Shown: one piece after another, positions 1-8,213 of the stretch | Position numbering within the stretch: position 1 is the stretch's first letter | Layout: every line of letters begins with the position of its first letter | NCBI GenBank assembly: GCA_028722305.1 | Contig: JAQYHB010000004.1 | Coordinates: 1 to 49,011 of the forward strand | Direction: 5' to 3' | DNA from: Spirochaetales bacterium | Lineage (GTDB): Bacteria > Spirochaetota > Spirochaetia > Sphaerochaetales > Sphaerochaetaceae | DNA: 49,011 nucleotides | The notes under the pieces: model-generated | Database searches by the model: none | Seen by the model: only the letters and a program-made list of their open reading frames with translations | What the model was told of the DNA's origin: nothing | Made by a program: the position numbers and the translations under genes

Positions 1-537
1 CACCTGGTAGAAGTTCCCCAGCACCTGCCGCAACTTCTCTACCTCGGGGGAGAAGACGTTGTCCGACAGCACCTTGTCGTACTCGTCGACCAGCACCACG
101 ACCTTCCCTTCCCGGCTGGACAGAGCCTCAAGAAGATTGGCGAACAGGACGGCCGAGTTCCGCATCCCCTCCACGACGACCCCGTTCCCCTTGGCGATCC
201 GCAGCACAAGGTCGCAGAGCCAGCTGTCCAGCTCCTTCGGCGTGTCAAACGGACAGTCCCCAAAGTCGATATGGATGATAGGGTAGGTCTTCCAGTCGTA
301 GTCCAGAGCATCGATGGCGAGCCCCTTGAACAGCTCCCTCCTGCCCTGGAAGACCGCCTCCAACGTGGAGACCGTCAGGGACTTCCCGAAACGGCGGGGA
401 CGGGAGAGGAAATACATGTCCGACCCCGTCACGAGGCGATACAGGTACGCGGTCTTGTCCACGTACAGGTACCCTTCCTTCCGGATCGTCTCGAAGGAGC
501 TGTACGACGTCGTGATTTTTTGTCCTAGGGTCTGCAT
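1..537 (-). CDS. AAA-ATPase-like / PD-(D/E)XK nuclease family protein, N-terminal part (cut by window edge)
   Basis: The minus frame opens at an ATG at 537 and stays open to the window edge (179 codons seen). It begins MQTLGQKITTSYSSF and has a short lead-in with YVDKTAYL, then a Walker A-like loop SRPRRFGKS near residue 50 and a Walker B-like VVVLVDEYDK near residue 155. This order is typical of the AAA-ATPase-like family (Pfam AAA-ATPase_like, PF09820), whose members usually carry a C-terminal PD-(D/E)XK nuclease-like domain; that part lies outside the window. The family is common in multicopy in anaerobes and its cellular role is not established. The gene is read away from the sugar ABC operon and has its own start; I see no strong ribosome-binding site. 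The family call is firm, the function unknown. Confidence 0.8.
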   Translation of the reverse strand, partial: MQTLGQKITTSYSSFETIRKEGYLYVDKTAYLYRLVTGSDMYFLSRPRRFGKSLTVSTLEAVFQGRRELFKGLAIDALDYDWKTYPIIHIDFGDCPFDTPKELDSWLCDLVLRIAKGNGVVVEGMRNSAVLFANLLEALSSREGKVVVLVDEYDKVLSDNVFSPEVEKLRQVLGNFYQV

Positions 538-600
538 GCCTCAAGCATATCACAGCCATCCACAAATGGCAAAAGCGCGGCATTTGCGTGTATATGAAGA

Positions 601-627
601 GCCGCCCTTCCATAGGGGAAAGGCGGC
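601..627 (-). terminator. Hairpin downstream of the sugar ABC permease gene
   Basis: An 11-bp inverted repeat (GCCGCCCTTCC at 601-611 against GGAAAGGCGGC at 617-627, one wobble pair) lies 28 bases beyond the stop of the permease gene on the minus strand. It is GC-rich with a five-base loop and probably ends the sugar ABC transcript, although the following T tract is poor (TCTTCATAT). Confidence 0.5.
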
Positions 628-654
628 AAAGAAAAACCATGCAAAAATGGAGTA

Positions 655-1536
655 TCAACCCTTTCGGGACTCATAGACGGCGGCACCGCCGATGAAGTAC
701 TTGGAAAGGCAGGCGAAGAGCAGGAACATCGGGATGGAGGCGATGAAGGCACATGCCATCATGGCTCCTTCGTCCGTCTGCTTCTCCTCGCTGAACTTGG
801 TGATGTACTGGGGGATGGTCTTCATCTTCTCGCTCTGGGCGACAAGGAGCGGCCAGAGCAGGTTGTCCCACTGGTTGCGGAAGCTCAAAATTCCCAGCGT
901 CGCGACGACCGGGGTACAGTTGGGAAGCACGATGCGCGAGTAGATGCGGAACTCGTTCAGTCCATCGACACGAGCGGCATCAAGATACTCGCTGGGGAAG
1001 GTGATCAGATACTGCCGCATCTGGAAGACGCCGAAGGCGCTCACCATGAAAGGAACGATCAGGCCCTGATAGGTGTTGATCATGCGCATGCCGCTGGCGA
1101 CCATGTACAGAGGAATCATGATGGCCTCGAACGGAATCATCATCGTCGCCATGATCGACATGAAGACGAAGTTGCGGCCCTTGAACTTGAACTTGGCGAT
1201 TCCGTAGCCGGCAAGGGAGGCAAGCAGGACGGTGGTGACCGAGTCGGTGATGGCGACCACCAGCGAGTTCACGATGTTGCGCGGGAAGGAGAAGCTGTTG
1301 TTGTTGCCCCAGATTGCCTTGTGGAAGTTGGTGAAGAACGTCCGATCCGCACTGGTGAAATACGACTTCGAAGGAATCCAGTTGAACGGCATGCTCATGA
1401 TCTGTTTCGCGTCCATGAACGAGGCGACGAACATGAAGAGTATGGGAGCCAGCGTGAAGCAGACCACCATGATCAGGAGAATCCAGACGACCACCTCCAT
1501 GACGGAGATTTTTCCCGTATAGGTATTGCTAGCCAT
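655..1536 (-). CDS. Carbohydrate ABC transporter permease, MalG/UgpE type
   Basis: This inner-membrane permease of 293 residues belongs to the binding-protein-dependent sugar importers (MalG/LacG/UgpE group). It has six predicted hydrophobic segments and an EAA loop (YLDAARVDGLNEF, then RIVLP) that would contact the ATPase. I chose the ATG at 1536 over an upstream TTG at 1551 because a GAGGAGG sits seven bases before it. The gene follows the partner permease so closely that its ribosome-binding site lies at the end of that gene, which implies translational coupling. No ATPase gene is in the cluster; in many Gram-positive bacteria and spirochaetes a shared MsmK-like ATPase encoded elsewhere serves several such importers. 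The substrate cannot be read from the sequence. Confidence 0.9.
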   Translation of the reverse strand: MASNTYTGKISVMEVVVWILLIMVVCFTLAPILFMFVASFMDAKQIMSMPFNWIPSKSYFTSADRTFFTNFHKAIWGNNNSFSFPRNIVNSLVVAITDSVTTVLLASLAGYGIAKFKFKGRNFVFMSIMATMMIPFEAIMIPLYMVASGMRMINTYQGLIVPFMVSAFGVFQMRQYLITFPSEYLDAARVDGLNEFRIYSRIVLPNCTPVVATLGILSFRNQWDNLLWPLLVAQSEKMKTIPQYITKFSEEKQTDEGAMMACAFIASIPMFLLFACLSKYFIGGAAVYESRKG

Positions 1537-1547
1537 GGCGCACCTCC

Positions 1548-2483
1548 TCAATAGTCCACTTCATCGGTCTTCGAGAGAGCGAACTGCACATAGGTGAGCA
1601 ACAGCATGATCACGAAGAGGACGATGGACATGGCAGACGCACGACCGATCTTGCGCATGCGGATGCCGGTATAGTAGATGTTCATGGTGATGACGTCGAT
1701 CGGTTGCCTTGCCGCACCGTTCTGCACGAACATGTACTGGGTGCTGAAGGTCTTCAGACATTGCAGCATGGCCATGATGGAAACCAGGACGATGGTGGGC
1801 TTCAGAAGCGGAAGAGTGATCTTCCAGAACGTGTGCCAGCGAGTCGAGCCGTCGACGATGGCGGCCTCGTAGATGGTGGGAGGAATCGAAGCCAGTCCGG
1901 TAATGAACAGGATGACGAAGTAGCCGATGTATTTCCAGAAATAGACGATCATCGTGGAAACCTGCAGCATCGTGTTGTCGGTCAGCCACTGGAAGTCGCG
2001 CCCTTCGGTGTGCATCACCCAGTTGGAGAGCTGGTTCACCAGACCGCGCGGGTCAAACAGGATCATCCAGATCGATGCCGCGACAACGCTGGAAAGGACG
2101 GCGGGCATGTAGTAGGAAATCTGGAAGAAGCCCTTCTGGCGGGTACTGCGGAGCTGGGAGAGCAATACCGCAAGGATCAGGCTGATCACCACCATCGGAA
2201 TGAAGGTCCCCATGGTGAAGGTCAAAGAGGCGCGCAGGGAGTTCCACAGGGTAAAACCACCGTTGGTGCCATATTTGTCAGGAAAGAACAGGTATGTGTA
2301 GTTTTCAAATCCGATGAATTTCCAAGATTTCTTCAACACATCCCGGTTGGTAAGGCTTGTGAAGAATGCGTTGATGATCGGGTAGAAACTGAAAATGGCG
2401 AAGAACAGAAGGCAGGGAACCGTGAATAGGAAACCCCAGCGGGCCTGCTTCCGTTCGATACTGTAGTGTTTTGTCTTGCTCAT
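1548..2483 (-). CDS. Carbohydrate ABC transporter permease, MalF/UgpA type
   Basis: This permease of 311 residues is the first-position membrane subunit of the sugar importer (UgpA/LacF/MalF group). Hydrophobic segments are spread through the protein, starting at about residue 17, and the EAA loop reads IYEAAIVDGSTRWHTFWKITLP. Its stop codon is 12 bases before the start of the second permease. The upstream binding-protein gene is separated by about 96 bases that hold a strong hairpin (2543-2567), an arrangement like malE-malF that lowers permease expression relative to the abundant binding protein. The upstream ribosome-binding site is weak (GGTGG), consistent with that. Confidence 0.9.
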   Translation of the reverse strand: MSKTKHYSIERKQARWGFLFTVPCLLFFAIFSFYPIINAFFTSLTNRDVLKKSWKFIGFENYTYLFFPDKYGTNGGFTLWNSLRASLTFTMGTFIPMVVISLILAVLLSQLRSTRQKGFFQISYYMPAVLSSVVAASIWMILFDPRGLVNQLSNWVMHTEGRDFQWLTDNTMLQVSTMIVYFWKYIGYFVILFITGLASIPPTIYEAAIVDGSTRWHTFWKITLPLLKPTIVLVSIMAMLQCLKTFSTQYMFVQNGAARQPIDVITMNIYYTGIRMRKIGRASAMSIVLFVIMLLLTYVQFALSKTDEVDY

Positions 2484-2542
2484 AAAAGCGTACCACCGTT
2501 ATGAAATACTGGTCGAAAGGAAAACGGGAAACAAAGGAAACA

Positions 2543-2567
2543 GGGGCCACCCGCAGAGGGCGGCCCC
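2543..2567 (-). terminator. Intercistronic hairpin between binding-protein and permease genes
   Basis: GGGGCCACCC (2543-2552) pairs with GGGCGGCCCC (2558-2567) with a single mismatch and a five-base loop, 13 bases after the binding-protein stop. It lacks a clean U tract, so it fits a partial terminator or an mRNA 3'-end stabiliser that sets the ratio of binding protein to permease. The effect is inferred from position. Confidence 0.55.
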
Positions 2568-2579
2568 ATCAAGGACGAA

Positions 2580-3893
2580 TTACTGCTCGTCGATCAGTTC
2601 CTGGACCGTCTGCTTCAGCTGCTTGTACGCGTCTTCAGGAGAGACGCCCTGCAGCATGACCGACTTGACGGCGGTGTCCAGCGCAGACTGGATCGCGGTG
2701 GAGTTGGCGCCATAGTAGACGATGTGGCCCTGCTCCAGCTGGCTCTGGAAGACATCGCTGTACGGAGCCTTCTTGAAGGTCTCGCTCTCGAACAGAGCCT
2801 TGGAGGGCTGCACCAGACCGACCTTGTCCAAATACTCGTCGCCATGGCTCAGCATGTAGCCGATCAGCTCCCAAGCAGCCTTGCGGGTGCGGGCATCGGC
2901 AGAAGCGTTGACCATATAGTAGTGGCCATAGTAGTTGGAAGGCACGTACTTGACGGCATCCTTGAACTTCGGATACGGAACGACCATCCACTCGCCAGAG
3001 TTGTAGAAGTCCGGGTTGTCGTGGAGGATTCTGGCTTCTTGGTACAGACCAGTGGAGCACATGGCGATATCTCCGTTGTCCTTGTTGAACAGCTTGCGGG
3101 CTGCGGTGTAGGTCGGAGAACCAAGGTTCTGGCCGTTCGGGCCCCAATCCTTCATGAACTGGAAGAACTTGATCCAAGCATCCTTGCCGACAACCGCTTC
3201 CTTTCCGTCCTCGCTGACCAGAGCGCCACCAAGCTGCTCGACCATCGGAAGGTTGTTCTCCAGGTAGTACTTGTAGCGGAAGTCATAGCCACGGCGGGTA
3301 AGCACGTCGCCATCACGCTTCACGATCTTCTTGGAGACCTCGACCATGTCCTCCCAAGTCTTGGGATAATCCTTCTCGGGATCCAGACCGGCGTCGCGGA
3401 AGACCTTCTTGTTGAGGAAAATAGCCCACTGGGTCAGCTCAAGCGGAAGTCCGTAGACCTCTCCGTCCTTCATGACCGGGTCGATGGAGCCGGCAGCATA
3501 CTTGTCGACGACATCCTTCGCATCCTTGTAGCCGGCAGCCGCATAGTCCATCGGGGCGACCAGCTCGTTGTCAATCAGCGGGCGCTCGTCGTTGATGGAA
3601 AGGTTGAACATGGTCGGCCCTTGTCCGGCTGCGAATGCGGTTCCCACCAGCTCGATCAACTTCTCCGCGCTTTGGCGGGTCACATTGACCGTCACGTTCG
3701 GATGGGTCTCCTGGAATTCCTTGATATAGCGGTCCTCAAGAGCCTGGCGGTTGGCATCCTCGTGCGTCCAGAACTCAATGGTGATCGGGCTGTTGTCTTC
3801 CTTTTTCGAAGCAGCCTCCTGGCTACCCTGTGCGAAAGCCATCGAACCGACAGCCAGCAGGGAAACCAGCAAAGCAAACACTTTTTTCTTCAT
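2580..3893 (-). CDS. Extracellular sugar-binding protein of an ABC importer (family 1)
   Basis: This periplasmic solute-binding protein of 437 residues is of the MalE/UgpB class. The signal peptide MKKKVFALLVSLLAVGSMAF ends at an AFA-Q type I cleavage site, with no lipobox cysteine. The mature part has family features: ITIEFWTHED at its start, NGDIAMCSTGLYQEA-like segments in the middle, and a C-terminal helix-rich lobe. I placed the start at the ATG at 3893, with AGGAGG seven bases upstream, rather than at an upstream in-frame ATG without a ribosome-binding site. It is the first gene of the sugar importer operon, and the GSQEAA after the cleavage site resembles spirochaete binding proteins. 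The ligand is unknown. Confidence 0.92.
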   Translation of the reverse strand: MKKKVFALLVSLLAVGSMAFAQGSQEAASKKEDNSPITIEFWTHEDANRQALEDRYIKEFQETHPNVTVNVTRQSAEKLIELVGTAFAAGQGPTMFNLSINDERPLIDNELVAPMDYAAAGYKDAKDVVDKYAAGSIDPVMKDGEVYGLPLELTQWAIFLNKKVFRDAGLDPEKDYPKTWEDMVEVSKKIVKRDGDVLTRRGYDFRYKYYLENNLPMVEQLGGALVSEDGKEAVVGKDAWIKFFQFMKDWGPNGQNLGSPTYTAARKLFNKDNGDIAMCSTGLYQEARILHDNPDFYNSGEWMVVPYPKFKDAVKYVPSNYYGHYYMVNASADARTRKAAWELIGYMLSHGDEYLDKVGLVQPSKALFESETFKKAPYSDVFQSQLEQGHIVYYGANSTAIQSALDTAVKSVMLQGVSPEDAYKQLKQTVQELIDEQ

Positions 3894-4257
3894 AAGAAAC
3901 CTCCTGTTTGTTCTTATATCATGCATTGCACATGAACTTTATATAACCAGTATAATGCGTTATTGCCCTATAGCAAGAAAACAGAATTTTCGTTTATCAA
4001 ATGTTTTTATCCATTCAGTTTGCTGAAAAGATTCCATATCTATTGTCCATATTGACAGTTACACGCAAATTCCCGATGTCTGACAGAAACAAGGATTGTG
4101 TCTGTTTCCTTTGAAATCGCATTTCACAATCTTGTTTTCTTCCCATTGCCTGAATATGCACCAAGCGTATATTTATGCAGATGCCACTAGGCAAGAAGTG
4201 GAGAGTTGCATTACACTCACGACAGCAATTGCTTTGCTGTTGAAGGAGAAAAAAGAT
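3894..4257. promoter_or_regulatory. Divergent intergenic region between sugar and amino-acid ABC operons
   Basis: This 364-base region is AT-richer than its flanks and has no gene. It must hold both divergent promoters. On the minus strand the best match is a -35 TTGCTA (3971-3976) and -10 TATACT (3949-3954), spaced 16. On the plus strand it is a -35 TTGCCT (4146-4151) and -10 TATATT (4168-4173), spaced 16. A palindrome TTGCCCTATAGCAA (3963-3976) overlaps the minus -35 and could be an operator. These are matches by eye to sigma-70 consensus and untested. Confidence 0.4.
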
Positions 4258-5070
4258 ATGAAGAAAGCTGGTTTGCTTGTCGCCCTGCTCGCCGCAGGCG
4301 CCATGGTGTTCGCCGGTGGCTCCAAGGAATCAAAAAGTTCCGGAGACCAGAGCCTGAGCAAGGTACTCGAGGCGAAGAGGTTCGTCCTTGGTCTGGACGA
4401 TTCCTTTCCGCCGATGGGCTTCCGTAACGAGAAGAACGAGATTGTCGGCTTCGATATCGATGTGGCCCGCGAGGTCTGCAACCGGCTCGGCGTCGACCTG
4501 GTACCCCAGCCGATTGACTGGAACAGCAAGGAGCAGGAGCTGAATACCGGAAAGATCGACTGCATCTGGAACGGGTTCACCATCACCGACGAGCGCAAGG
4601 CCAACATGGAGTTCTCCGACCCCTACGTCAACAACGCCCAGGTGGTGGTCGTCAAGGCGGACAGCCCGGTCAAGACCCTTGCCGACCTCGCCGGCAAGGA
4701 AATCGGCGTGCAGGCCGGCTCCTCCGCCGAGGAAGCGATTGACGATACCCCGAATTTCAAGAACAGCGTCAAGCAGATTGTCGAATATAAGGAAAATCTG
4801 ACCGCCCTGATGGATCTCGAGGCTGGCGGTGTCGATGGCGTCGTCATGGACCTGATTGTCGCGAACGACAACATCAATCGTTCCGGCAAGCCGTTCCGCA
4901 TCCTGGACGAGAACCTTGCCCCAGAGTCCTACGGTGTCGGTTTCCGCAAAGGCGATGTCGCCCTGCGCAACGCGGTCAACGACCAGATGATCGCCATGGC
5001 CAAGGATGGAACAATGGCGAAAATCGCCGAGAAGTGGTTCGGCGCCGACATCACCGTCATCGGCAAATAA
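4258..5070 (+). CDS. Polar amino-acid ABC transporter, substrate-binding protein (family 3)
   Basis: This periplasmic binding protein of 270 residues (SBP_bac_3 fold, GlnH/FliY/HisJ group) captures an amino acid and delivers it to the adjacent permease. The signal peptide MKKAGLLVALLAAGAMVFAG is followed by GSKESKS. Family landmarks are LGLDDSFPPMGF, IVGFDIDVAREV, WNGFTITDERK and the C-terminal IAEKWFGADIT. The start is the ATG at 4258, seven to eight bases after GAAGGAG; longer in-frame upstream sequence lacks a signal peptide and is not coding. A hairpin follows the gene before the permease. The specific amino acid cannot be told; the nearby N-acyl-D-amino-acid deacylase makes amino-acid scavenging plausible. 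Confidence 0.93.
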   Translation: MKKAGLLVALLAAGAMVFAGGSKESKSSGDQSLSKVLEAKRFVLGLDDSFPPMGFRNEKNEIVGFDIDVAREVCNRLGVDLVPQPIDWNSKEQELNTGKIDCIWNGFTITDERKANMEFSDPYVNNAQVVVVKADSPVKTLADLAGKEIGVQAGSSAEEAIDDTPNFKNSVKQIVEYKENLTALMDLEAGGVDGVVMDLIVANDNINRSGKPFRILDENLAPESYGVGFRKGDVALRNAVNDQMIAMAKDGTMAKIAEKWFGADITVIGK

Positions 5071-5088
5071 CCCTGACACGTGATCTCC

Positions 5089-5125
5089 AAGCACCCGGGC
5101 GCCTGCCTTGGGTGCTTTTCTTTTG
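5089..5125 (+). terminator. Rho-independent (probably partial) terminator after the binding-protein gene
   Basis: AAGCACCC (5089-5096) pairs perfectly with GGGTGCTT (5110-5117), and the run TTTTCTTTTG follows. It sits between the binding-protein gene and the permease gene of one importer, so it probably lets only part of the transcript continue. Confidence 0.65.
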
Positions 5126-5201
5126 CTCTTGAGCTCTTCTTTGCTGACAGGAATCCCTCAATCGGGTAGACTGAGGGAAGTTTTTCTAGAAGGACCGTGT
5201 T

Positions 5202-5837
5202 ATGGGACAAATGCTACTGCAGATGCTGGAGGCGACAGTCACCACGCTGGAGATTTTCTTTCTGACTTTGATCTTCGCACTCCCCCTCGCTTTTCTGATC
5301 GCCAAGGGACGTATGTCCAAGAACAAACTGGTCAGCGGCTTGGTCAACATCTATATCATGATCATGCGCGGCACCCCGCTCATCCTGCAGCTGATTTTCG
5401 TCTACTTCGCCCCCTATTATCTGTTTCGCGCCTCCTATGACCGTTTCACTGCCGTCATCATCGCCTTCGCGATCAACTACGCCGCGTATTTCGCCGAGAT
5501 TTACCGCTCCGGCTTCCAGAGCATTCCAAAAGGACAATACGAGGCAAGCCAGGTGCTTGGCTTCTCCCGCACCCATACCTTCTTCCGCATCATCCTCCCG
5601 CAGGTCTTCAAACGGATTCTTCCGGCCCTCGCAGGCGAGGTCATCACTCTGGTCAAGGACACCGCGCTTGCCCAGACCATCGGAGTGGCCGAACTGTTCC
5701 GCCTTGCGCAGAACGCCTCGGCCCGCCAGTTCTCCACCGCTCCAATCTTCATCGCCGGCGTCTTCTACTTCATCATGAACGGCGCCGTGTCGAAGTTCTT
5801 CGACTGGATCGAGAAACGGATGAACTATTACAACTGA
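5202..5837 (+). CDS. Polar amino-acid ABC transporter permease, HisM/GlnP family
   Basis: This inner-membrane permease of 211 residues is within the usual 210-230 range for the family. The N-terminal TM helix follows [17 protein letters not shown]. The His/Glu/Gln/Arg/opine signature region contains [12 protein letters not shown], and the EAA loop reads [21 protein letters not shown]. The start ATG at 5202 has AGAAGGA about eight bases upstream. The ATPase gene begins 14 bases after its stop, so the two are co-translated. A single permease gene implies a homodimeric channel. Confidence 0.93.
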   Translation: MGQMLLQMLEATVTTLEIFFLTLIFALPLAFLIAKGRMSKNKLVSGLVNIYIMIMRGTPLILQLIFVYFAPYYLFRASYDRFTAVIIAFAINYAAYFAEIYRSGFQSIPKGQYEASQVLGFSRTHTFFRIILPQVFKRILPALAGEVITLVKDTALAQTIGVAELFRLAQNASARQFSTAPIFIAGVFYFIMNGAVSKFFDWIEKRMNYYN

Positions 5838-5851
5838 GGAGGAGGAGAAGC

Positions 5852-6616
5852 ATGGATACCATCATCAGCGTCAGCCACCTGAAGAAACGGTTCGGAGAGC
5901 TTGAGGTCCTGAAGGACATCTCCTTCAATGTCGAGCGTGGCCAGGTCCTTTCCATCATCGGCCCCTCCGGAAGCGGGAAAAGCACGCTGCTGCGCTGCAT
6001 CACCCACCTCGAGACAGTCACCGGCGGCGAGATCGACATCTGCGGCCGCAATCTGGTCCATACCGGCAGCGACGGCAAAGTGGAATATGCGCCCAAGGAA
6101 CAACTCAGGGAAATCCGGCTCTCCTGCGGCCTCGTATTCCAGAACTTCAACCTTTTCCCGCATTTCTCGGTCATGACCAACATCACCGAAGCGCAACGCT
6201 TCGTGCTCAGGAGAAAGAAGGAAGAAGCCGAGGAAAAGGCGCGTGAGCTGCTGAAGAAGATGGGGTTGGAGGACAAGGCCGACGCCTATCCCTGCCAGCT
6301 TTCCGGCGGCCAGCAGCAGCGCGTCTCAATCGCGAGAGCCTTGGCTCTGGAACCTACCGTACTCTGCTTTGACGAGCCTACCAGCGCCCTGGACCCCGAG
6401 CTCACCGGGGAAATCCTCAAGGTCATCAAGGATCTGGCAAAGGAGAAGATGACCATGGTGGTCGTGACCCATGAGATGAGTTTCGCCCGGGATATCAGCG
6501 ACCAGGTCATCTTCATGGATGGCGGTGTCATCGTCGAGCAAGGCAGCCCGCACGAGGTCTTTGGCAATCCCAAGAATCCACGAACCAAGCAATTCCTGCG
6601 CCGGTACGAGGAGTAA
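5852..6616 (+). CDS. Polar amino-acid ABC transporter ATP-binding protein, GlnQ/HisP family
   Basis: This cytoplasmic ATPase of 254 residues drives the amino-acid importer. All nucleotide-binding motifs are intact: Walker [10 protein letters not shown] near residue 38, Q-loop [10 protein letters not shown], signature LSGGQQQR, Walker [15 protein letters not shown] and the H-loop VVVTHEM. A run of GAGGAGGAGG precedes the ATG by a few bases, a very strong ribosome-binding site. It closes a three-gene operon (binding protein, permease, ATPase). The next gene is convergent, ending 16 bases away on the minus strand. Confidence 0.95.
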   Translation: MDTIISVSHLKKRFGELEVLKDISFNVERGQVLSIIGPSGSGKSTLLRCITHLETVTGGEIDICGRNLVHTGSDGKVEYAPKEQLREIRLSCGLVFQNFNLFPHFSVMTNITEAQRFVLRRKKEEAEEKARELLKKMGLEDKADAYPCQLSGGQQQRVSIARALALEPTVLCFDEPTSALDPELTGEILKVIKDLAKEKMTMVVVTHEMSFARDISDQVIFMDGGVIVEQGSPHEVFGNPKNPRTKQFLRRYEE

Positions 6617-6631
6617 CGGACGCCATCGGCG

Positions 6632-8209
6632 CTAGAGAGAAAGCAACAACTGTCCGCTGGCCGTACCCGTGGCGATTCCCTCTTCCGCGGCCAGCACGCC
6701 ATTGACGAACACCATATGGAGGCCGATTGGCGTGGAATCCGGATGCTGGAGGGTGCTGGTATCCCTGATGGTCAGGGGATTGAACAAGACCAAGTCGGCT
6801 TTCTTCCCGACCGCGATGGTACCGCGATCATGCATGCGGAGCCGGAGGGCCGTCTCGCCGGTCATGCGCCGGACCAGTTGTTCCCAAGCCACCACCTTCA
6901 GCTGCCGTCCATAGCGGTCAAGAAGGTGCACGGCGGCATTGTAGGACCGGGGATGGCAGAGGGAGCCTGCATACAGTGCATCGGTGCCGAAGCACATCAT
7001 CGGATGCTGCATGATCTCGACCAAGGATTTCTCCGACTGGGTCACGTCGGCCATCAACGCGGTTCCCGTCTCTCCCGCCAATAGATCGAAGAAACAGTCA
7101 AATGGATCAACATCCTTCTCCTCTGCGATCTGGGCGATGGTCCGCATCTCATATTCCGGATGGCTTTCCAAAACCAGAACGGTAATCTGGTCCCATCCAG
7201 CAGTCTCATAGATCGAGTCCCATCCGACTGGATGGACCATCTCCTCCCTGATTGCCGCACGGACGGAAGGGTTCTTCAGGTGTTCTTGCAGCTCGCTCCG
7301 CTCAAGCTTCAGATAGGCGGGAGGAAGCAGACTGAACAAACTGGTAGACCCATACGTATACGGATACTGGTCGAAGTGGACGTCGACACCCTCTTTCTGC
7401 GCGTCTTCCAACAGGGAGAGCATCTTCTTCACCTTGTGCTGGTTCTGGGGACCGAGCGCCTTCAGGTGGCTCACTTCAAGGCGCACACCGCTCTGCCGTG
7501 CAAGATCCAGCACCTCTTTCAGGCTCTCCAGCACGGAATCCCCCTCACAGCGATGGTGGACGGCGAAAAACCCGCCATGGAAGCGGGTAGTCAGCAACAA
7601 CGCCTTCAATTCCTTTGCCTCCGCATACATGCATGGGGCATAGTACAAACCCGAGGAGAAACCGATGCAGCCTTGGTTGAAGCACTCGGCAAGCAGGGCG
7701 CACATGCTCTGGATCTCGCTGTCGGTCGCCGCCCTGTTCGGATTGCCGGACATGGCGGCGCAGCGAAGCGCGCTATGGCTTGCCAGGAAGGCCATGTTGC
7801 AACCGGTACCGTGCAGGCGTAGCGCATCCGTATAGTCCTTGAAGCTTTGCCAATAGTGGCCATTCCACTGGCCGAGGATATCCTGGGTCAGGGACTTGAT
7901 CGTGGCATCGTCTGCTTTGCAGGGGAACGGGCCGATACCGCAGTTGCCGGAAACATCGGTGGTGATGCCCTGCTGGACCTTCGCCCGCATGGCCGGGTCG
8001 CGGAGCGCCATCAGCTCGCTATGGGCGTGGATATCGATGAACCCCGGAGTCAGGAACATCCCCCTGGCATCCACCACCCGCCCCGCCTTGGCGGCATCAA
8101 GTGAACCGATGGCGGCAATCCGGTCGCCGTCCAGCGCGACATCGGCGACATATCGGGCCGAGCCCGTACCGTCGATGACGGTCGCATGGGAAAACAGGTA
8201 GGAATACAT
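6632..8209 (-). CDS. N-acyl-D-amino-acid deacylase (D-aminoacylase-like amidohydrolase)
   Basis: This 525-residue cytoplasmic amidohydrolase probably cleaves N-acylated D-amino acids to the free D-amino acid and a carboxylate. The N-terminal beta-sandwich strand is followed by the metal-binding HxH (GFIDIHAHSE, His61 and His63), then GNCGIGPFP, EVSHLKALG, HFDQYPYTYGS and the C-terminal VGKKADLVLFNP segment closing the composite domain. These match the D-aminoacylase/dihydroorotase-like subgroup at its normal length. It begins four bases after the HTH-Fic gene ends, so the two form an operon, and it converges on the amino-acid importer, which could bring in the product or substrate. The exact acyl group and side chain are unknown. 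Confidence 0.85.
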   Translation of the reverse strand: MYSYLFSHATVIDGTGSARYVADVALDGDRIAAIGSLDAAKAGRVVDARGMFLTPGFIDIHAHSELMALRDPAMRAKVQQGITTDVSGNCGIGPFPCKADDATIKSLTQDILGQWNGHYWQSFKDYTDALRLHGTGCNMAFLASHSALRCAAMSGNPNRAATDSEIQSMCALLAECFNQGCIGFSSGLYYAPCMYAEAKELKALLLTTRFHGGFFAVHHRCEGDSVLESLKEVLDLARQSGVRLEVSHLKALGPQNQHKVKKMLSLLEDAQKEGVDVHFDQYPYTYGSTSLFSLLPPAYLKLERSELQEHLKNPSVRAAIREEMVHPVGWDSIYETAGWDQITVLVLESHPEYEMRTIAQIAEEKDVDPFDCFFDLLAGETGTALMADVTQSEKSLVEIMQHPMMCFGTDALYAGSLCHPRSYNAAVHLLDRYGRQLKVVAWEQLVRRMTGETALRLRMHDRGTIAVGKKADLVLFNPLTIRDTSTLQHPDSTPIGLHMVFVNGVLAAEEGIATGTASGQLLLSL

Positions 8210-8213
8210 GGCT

